From: SIG435 sp045530725
Lineage (GTDB): Bacteria; Bacillota; Clostridia; UMGS1810
Assembly: GCA_045530725.1 (NCBI GenBank)
Contig: JAZSCT010000059.1
Coordinates: 1 to 18,192, forward strand
Length of the DNA stretch: 18,192 nt
Direction of reading: 5' to 3'
The position numbers and the translations under genes were made by a program. The first letter of the stretch is position 1; each line of letters starts with the position of its first letter. The notes under the pieces were generated by a model that was given only the letters and a program-made list of their open reading frames with translations, was not told the DNA's origin and did not search any database. Shown here piece after piece: positions 14,342 through 18,192 of this stretch.

Positions 14342-14559
14342 TCAATCAAGAAGATGATTGTTCCTGAATACTTTCTCCAAAGCCATCGCCATAGATGCAA
14401 ATCCTATTGTACCGGTAACGGGAAAATGTGACATTTTTGAAGTTTTGTCCATTTTTGCATGAATGGCAACATAAGGACTGTCTGTGACAAATCTCACTCT
14501 TCCTTTTCTATTTTAGTATCAACTATAAAATTGCTGTCTATCTTTAAAATATCAAACAT
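14342..14559 (-). pseudogene. Relic of an SGNH/GDSL-type hydrolase with large internal deletions
   Basis: No long frame covers this gap, but two adjoining frames read as parts of one protein. From ATG 14559, MFDILKIDSNFIVDTKIEKE ends at a TGA (14494). From 14497 in another frame comes VRFVTDSPYVAIHAKMDK, then MSHFPVTGTIGF, the sandwich-like N-terminal domain of a group of SGNH hydrolases whose members are about 350 residues. It then runs straight into ASMAMALEKVFRNN, which resembles the last helix of those enzymes (after the HPND-LGF catalytic segment), and stops at 14342. About four-fifths of the gene is missing, including all catalytic residues. It lies exactly between the HAD and tauE genes, where the intact gene would have been. 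Confidence 0.72.
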
Positions 14560-14573
14560 AATTGCATCGCTCC

Positions 14574-15260
14574 TCACTTAAGTATATCTTCTACCTTACA
14601 AAGGATATCAATCTCATAAGTAACAGGAATACCAAGTGTATTTGGCTTATGCAAAGGATTGAACCAGCAAGTATCAATACCTGCATTGATGCCGCCTTTC
14701 ATATCACTTGTAAGGGAATCTCCTATTATAAGAACCTGACTTTTGTCAGTTACAGAAAGACTGTCGAAGACATAATCAAAATATTCTCTGTTTGGCTTTT
14801 CATATCCCACATCTTCTGAAATGAAAATTGCATCAAATATTTCATCAAGCCCTGAAAGGTGGAGTTTCTTTTCCTGAGCAATTTTTGTTCCGTTTGTAAC
14901 TGCACAAAGTACATATTTCCCTTTTTGTGAAAGAAGGATTTCCTTTGCATTGTCAACATATATAATGTAATCGCCGAGAGCAAGTTGATAATCTGAATTA
15001 AAACTGTTTATTATAGATGTATCTATCCCAAATGTATCAAAGAACTCCCTGAATCTACCTGTAAGAACCTGAGGCTTGGTGATTTCGTTTCCCTCTAATT
15101 TTTTCCAGTATTTAGTGTTAATATCCGAATACAGACTTACCATTTCGTCTGTACATTCGCCAAGATTGTACTTTTTGAAAAGAGCTTTTATGGCACAACT
15201 TTCCGCAGCGATAAAATCAAGTACAGTTCCGTCTATATCCCAAAGTAAATATTTGTACAT
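14574..15260 (-). CDS. HAD superfamily YjjG-type phosphatase (noncanonical nucleotidase)
   Basis: 228 residues, the length of the YjjG/YfnB group. The four HAD motifs are visible: WDIDGTVLD (7-15) with nucleophile Asp8 and Asp10, CAVTNGT as motif II, KPNREYFDYV with the motif III lysine, and IIGDSLTSDM with the motif IV aspartates. A helical cap lies between motifs I and II. YjjG hydrolyses pyrimidine nucleoside monophosphates, including non-canonical ones, in the cytosol. SD AAAGGA lies 9 nt before ATG 15260. It follows the mnmM-like gene by 20 nt. Substrate within the HAD family is hard to predict. Confidence 0.87.
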   Translation of the reverse strand: MYKYLLWDIDGTVLDFIAAESCAIKALFKKYNLGECTDEMVSLYSDINTKYWKKLEGNEITKPQVLTGRFREFFDTFGIDTSIINSFNSDYQLALGDYIIYVDNAKEILLSQKGKYVLCAVTNGTKIAQEKKLHLSGLDEIFDAIFISEDVGYEKPNREYFDYVFDSLSVTDKSQVLIIGDSLTSDMKGGINAGIDTCWFNPLHKPNTLGIPVTYEIDILCKVEDILK

Positions 15261-15280
15261 ATCAGATTCCTTTCAGATAG

Positions 15281-15838
15281 TTATTTATCATACTTTTCTA
15301 TAGTTATTACATATGGTGCATCTGTTGAATTCACAATATGATACCGTGATATACCATATGACTTTTTGTCATATTGACTGAGCATTTCAAGAAGCATTTC
15401 GCCTTCGGATTTTCCTTCTATGTGCCCGGGATAAACAGAAATCACAAGTATGCCGCCTTTTTTAAGTATATCTATGGCATCTCTTACTGCCTTAAGGGTG
15501 CTATCATGGGAAGTATGGATACTTTTGTCTCCACCAGGAAGATACCCAAGATTAAACATACCCCCGTCAATTTCTTCTCCTATATACTTTTTAAGTTCAG
15601 AGTGGCTGTCACAAATAAGAGTAACATCTGTGGTAACCAGAGCATCATCAAGTCTCTTCCTTGTATTGATAAGTGCTTCATTCTGAATATCAAATGCATA
15701 TACCCTGCCTTTGGGTACAAGAGTACAAAGATACAAAGTATCATATCCGTTTCCCATTGTAAAGTCCGAAAGTACACCGTCGGGATTTATCTTATTCTGA
15801 TTTAAAAACATCTTTGCTATATCAAGTAACTGATACAT
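15281..15838 (-). CDS. mnmM: MnmM/YtqB-type SAM-dependent methyltransferase (tRNA wobble uridine)
   Basis: 185 residues from ATG 15838, which has GGAG 6 nt upstream; ATG 15850 is a possible earlier start with a weak SD. A Rossmann SAM-binding core is seen: SDFTMGNGYDTLYL (motif I), VYAFDIQ (end of strand 2) and FNLGYLPGGDKSIHT, the signature of the family once listed as 'putative rRNA methylase'. Members from Bacillus and Staphylococcus (YtqB) methylate 5-aminomethyluridine at tRNA position 34 to mnm5U, replacing the MnmC methylase. The family call is strong; the tRNA role is taken from those homologues. It is the first gene of the leftward cluster. Confidence 0.8.
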   Translation of the reverse strand: MYQLLDIAKMFLNQNKINPDGVLSDFTMGNGYDTLYLCTLVPKGRVYAFDIQNEALINTRKRLDDALVTTDVTLICDSHSELKKYIGEEIDGGMFNLGYLPGGDKSIHTSHDSTLKAVRDAIDILKKGGILVISVYPGHIEGKSEGEMLLEMLSQYDKKSYGISRYHIVNSTDAPYVITIEKYDK

Positions 15839-15911
15839 CTGTATCTCCATTTCATTCTTTCTAAATCATTTATTTATCATTAATTGCATCCGACAAAATA
15901 ATTCTTTTTCT

Positions 15912-15940
15912 ATTGTACTACAATGATTAATTTTTTTCAA
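15912..15940 (-). promoter_or_regulatory. Sigma-A promoter of the mnmM cluster
   Basis: The minus strand has TTGAAA (15935-15940), a 17-nt spacer and TACAAT (15912-15917), about 65 nt before the mnmM start. It faces away from the uraA promoter, with the two -35 boxes 44 nt apart. Confidence 0.7.
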
Positions 15941-15984
15941 CCTTAATCATCATTCTTTTTTGTAAATAATTTCTAATACATCTA

Positions 15985-16014
15985 TTGACAAAATACTACA
16001 ATATATTGTACAAT
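15985..16014 (+). promoter_or_regulatory. Sigma-A promoter of uraA-upp
   Basis: A perfect -35 TTGACA (15985-15990) is followed by an 18-nt spacer and TACAAT (16009-16014). Transcription should start near 16020, right at the foot of the stem-loop at 16020-16040. No PyrR-binding loop or attenuator fits into the roughly 50-nt leader. Confidence 0.75.
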
Positions 16015-16019
16015 TCTAC

Positions 16020-16040
16020 TTGGAAAATAGATTTTTCCAA
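16020..16040 (+). promoter_or_regulatory. 5' leader stem-loop of uraA mRNA
   Basis: TTGGAAAA (16020-16027) pairs perfectly with TTTTCCAA (16033-16040) around TAGAT. It would form at the very 5' end of the transcript, where such hairpins are known to stabilise mRNAs. No T-run follows, so it is not a terminator. Confidence 0.45.
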
Positions 16041-16071
16041 CAAGATATAAAAAAGAGAGGAAATGAGAAAA

Positions 16072-17400
16072 ATGAAACTGATTTACGGTGTGAAAGACAA
16101 ACCGACTTTTGGAAAATTGCTGATATTTGCGTTGCAGCAACTTCTTGCAATCCTTGCTGCTACTATTGCAGTTCCTGCAATTATTGGCAACGGAATGTCA
16201 CATTCAGCCGCACTTTTTGGTGCAGGTGTAGGTACTATAGTTTACCTTTTGTTCACAAAGTTTAAGAGCCCTGTATTCCTTGGTTCATCATTCGCATTCA
16301 TTGGCTCTATGTTTGCTGCATTTGCAGGAAGCGTGTCAACTGCAGCAGGCTATGCAGGACTTATCATAGGTGCTATTTTTGCAGGACTTGTGTATGTAGT
16401 TCTTGCAATCATCGTTAAATTTGCAGGTGTTAACTGGATCAACAAACTTATGCCTCCTGTTGTTATCGGACCAACTGTAGCACTTATCGGTCTCTCACTT
16501 GCAGGCGCTGCAATAAATGACCTTCAGGTTGGTAAAGTATTGGTAGAAGGCGTATCTGTTGCTTCTCCTTATGCTTGTATCTTCTGTGGATTTGTAACAT
16601 TGTTTACTGTTGCATTCTGTTCAGTATATGGCAAAAATATGACCAAACTCATTCCTTTCATCATCGGTATCGTTGCAGGTTATATTGTAGCAACAATCTT
16701 TACATTGATTGGAAATTATACAGGAAATCAGGCTTTGATGATCATCGATTTCTCTGCATTTAAGAATATGCAGTGGTACCCTGATTTCACATTCGTGAAG
16801 GCTTTTGAAGGCTTCAAACAAATTGACACTTCATATATCGCAACAGTTGCTGTAGCATACATCCCTGTAGCCTTTGTTGTATTTGCAGAACATATCGCTG
16901 ACCACAAGAACTTAAGTTCAATCATCGGAATTGAACTTCTGGAAGAACCAGGTCTTCACAGAACACTTCTCGGTGACGGTATTGGCTCTATCGCAGGTGC
17001 ATTCTTCGGTGGATGTCCAAACACAACATACGGCGAATCAGTCGGTTGTGTTGCTATCACAGGTAATGCTTCTGTAGTAACTATTCTTACTACTGCAATC
17101 ATCGCGATCGTAGCATCATTTGTTGCTCCCTTTGTAACATTCCTTGCTACAATTCCAAACTGTGTAATGGGCGGTGTTTGTATTTCACTTTATGGTTTCA
17201 TCGCTGTATCAGGTCTTAAGATGATCCAGCAGGTTGATCTTGGTCAGAACAAAAACCTTTTCGTCGTTGCTGTAATCCTTATCACAGGTATCGGCGGACT
17301 TACACTTACATTCGGAAAAATCACAATCACATCTATCGCATGTGCTTTGATTTTCGGTATTATCACAAACCTTATCACATCTAAAGCAAAAGAGGAGTAA
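16072..17400 (+). CDS. uraA: Uracil permease (NCS2/UraA family)
   Basis: 442 residues from ATG 16072, giving the usual N-terminus MKLIYGVKDKPTFGKLL. An ATG at 16063 is in frame but only 2 nt from the GAGAGG site, whereas 16072 is 11 nt away; both are possible. UraA is an inner membrane uracil-proton symporter of 14 helices. Visible are LGSSFAFIGSMFA in helix 3, FAEHIADH with the uracil-binding Glu, and GGCPNTTYGESVGCVAITG with the second essential Glu of helix 10. The upp gene starts 4 nt after its stop, so uptake and phosphoribosylation are encoded together. Expression is from the strong promoter at 15985-16014. Confidence 0.93.
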   Translation: MKLIYGVKDKPTFGKLLIFALQQLLAILAATIAVPAIIGNGMSHSAALFGAGVGTIVYLLFTKFKSPVFLGSSFAFIGSMFAAFAGSVSTAAGYAGLIIGAIFAGLVYVVLAIIVKFAGVNWINKLMPPVVIGPTVALIGLSLAGAAINDLQVGKVLVEGVSVASPYACIFCGFVTLFTVAFCSVYGKNMTKLIPFIIGIVAGYIVATIFTLIGNYTGNQALMIIDFSAFKNMQWYPDFTFVKAFEGFKQIDTSYIATVAVAYIPVAFVVFAEHIADHKNLSSIIGIELLEEPGLHRTLLGDGIGSIAGAFFGGCPNTTYGESVGCVAITGNASVVTILTTAIIAIVASFVAPFVTFLATIPNCVMGGVCISLYGFIAVSGLKMIQQVDLGQNKNLFVVAVILITGIGGLTLTFGKITITSIACALIFGIITNLITSKAKEE

Positions 17401-17404
17401 TATT

Positions 17405-18034
17405 ATGAGTAAAGTTGTAACATTTGATCATCCGCTTATTCAGCACAAGACCACAATACTTCGTCAGACATCTACAACTAACAAGGAATTTCGTGAACTT
17501 GTGGAAGAAATAACAATGCTTATGTGCTATGAATCACTTCGTGATCTGCCTTTAACGGATGTTGAGATAGAAACACCTATCAAAAAAACTACTCAGAAAA
17601 TGATCATGGGCAAAGATATCGCTGTTGTTCCTATCCTTCGTGCAGGTCTCGGTATGGTAAACGGTCTTCTGACTCTTGTGCCTACTGCAAAAGTCGGTCA
17701 CATAGGAATGTACAGAGATGAAGAAACAATGCTGCCTTGTGAATACTACTGCAAACTTCCTTCCGATATCGATCAGAGACTTGTGGTTGTTGTAGATCCT
17801 ATGCTTGCTACAGGCGGCTCTGCAATAGATGCTATCAGACAGATCAAGTCATACGGTGCTACACACATTAAATTTTTGTGTCTTATCGCTGCACCTGAAG
17901 GTATCAAGGAACTTTCAAATGCTCATCCTGACATTGAAATCTACTGTGCAAATGTAGATGAAGGACTAAACGACAAATGTTATATCGTTCCAGGTCTCGG
18001 TGATGCAGGCGACAGAATCTTCGGTACAAAATAA
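17405..18034 (+). CDS. upp: Uracil phosphoribosyltransferase
   Basis: 209 residues, exactly the family length. It makes UMP from uracil and PRPP in the cytosol. The PRPP loop VVVVDPMLATGGSA is at 127-140, VPILRAGLGMV at 75-85, and the uracil-binding C-terminus GLGDAGDRIFGT at 196-207. GAGGAG overlapping the uraA stop is the SD for ATG 17405, giving tight coupling with the permease. A strong intrinsic terminator follows 27 nt after the stop. Confidence 0.97.
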   Translation: MSKVVTFDHPLIQHKTTILRQTSTTNKEFRELVEEITMLMCYESLRDLPLTDVEIETPIKKTTQKMIMGKDIAVVPILRAGLGMVNGLLTLVPTAKVGHIGMYRDEETMLPCEYYCKLPSDIDQRLVVVVDPMLATGGSAIDAIRQIKSYGATHIKFLCLIAAPEGIKELSNAHPDIEIYCANVDEGLNDKCYIVPGLGDAGDRIFGTK

Positions 18035-18061
18035 ACTTAAATTTAATCAATCAATAAATAT

Positions 18062-18085
18062 CCACCCGCATAGCGGGTGGTTTTT
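18062..18085 (+). terminator. Intrinsic terminator of uraA-upp
   Basis: CCACCCGC (18062-18069) pairs perfectly with GCGGGTGG (18073-18080) around ATA and is followed by TTTTT. The stem is nearly all G-C in an AT-rich genome. Confidence 0.9.
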
Positions 18086-18192
18086 CATTTTCGGGCATAG
18101 CCCTACCCTTTACTGGCGACGCACAAGTGCGTTTTTCTATTGGCCTGCCAGCCTTGCAATTGTTACTTGTTACCCATAAATGGGTCCCGCGG
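18086..18192. repeat. Hairpin-rich intergenic stretch, possible repeat element
   Basis: Three more short perfect stems follow the terminator: GGGC-ATA-GCCC (18093-18103), ACGCAC-AA-GTGCGT with a T-run (18119-18136) and ACCCAT-AA-ATGGGT (18172-18185). CTGGC (18113-18117) can also pair with GCCAG (18148-18152), enclosing the second. The base composition is richer in G+C than the surroundings, and the core GCATAGC occurs here and in the terminator. No coding frame is seen. It may be a dispersed repeat or the start of an insertion sequence or structured RNA beyond the edge. Confidence 0.4.

Noticed and set aside
14574..15260. HAD protein as the missing histidinol-phosphate phosphatase
   Set aside because: Length and motifs fit YjjG-type nucleotidases and it lies in a different transcription unit; there is no positive evidence for the histidine role.
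1..18192. CRISPR array, tRNA or rRNA genes
   Set aside because: I saw no regularly spaced direct repeats and no tRNA- or rRNA-like sequences.

Overview
The window looks like chromosome from a low-GC Gram-positive anaerobe of the class Clostridia. The evidence is AT-rich DNA, strong AAAGGAGG-type ribosome binding sites, a short HisG that needs HisZ, a TrpR-like regulator at the head of the his operon, and a clostridial-style large serine recombinase cassette. I cannot name a genus.

Positions 1 to about 2440 are the end of an integrated mobile element that continues off the left edge. Its cassette reads leftward: a small protein with only the serine-recombinase 'Recombinase' domain, a SHOCT-like/KilA-N fusion, and a large serine recombinase cut by the window edge. 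A promoter, a terminator-like hairpin with a possible competing structure, and three nested in-frame SD-ATG starts lie at the head of the cassette. Positions 2382-2724 hold no gene but several inverted repeats, and the element-chromosome junction probably lies there.

Positions 2725-12338 are one leftward gene train: hisR-like (TrpR family), hisZ, hisG, hisD, hisC, hisB, hisH, hisA, hisF, hisIE, cysK, an internally shortened eutH, and ridA. Most genes overlap or sit within a few bases of each other. It encodes the histidine pathway from ATP+PRPP to histidine except histinol-phosphate phosphatase. A sigma-A-type promoter with an inverted pair of similar 13-mers lies just upstream, and there is no room for a T-box leader.

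Positions 12476-15850 are a second leftward cluster: mnmM-like tRNA methyltransferase, YjjG-like HAD phosphatase, the relic of an SGNH/GDSL hydrolase, a TauE/SafE permease, a DnaQ-like exonuclease and a nicotinamidase-like hydrolase. Positions 16072-18034 are a rightward uracil salvage operon (uraA-upp), divergent from mnmM, ending in a strong terminator. A further hairpin-rich, repeat-like stretch runs to the right edge.

The main unusual points are a EutH lacking most of its middle but with intact start, SD and translational coupling to ridA; a GDSL hydrolase reduced to joined fragments; the possible attenuator and nested starts in the recombinase cassette; the KilA-N/SHOCT fusion; and the candidate operator pair at the his promoter. 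I found no CRISPR array, tRNA, rRNA or clearly new defence system.
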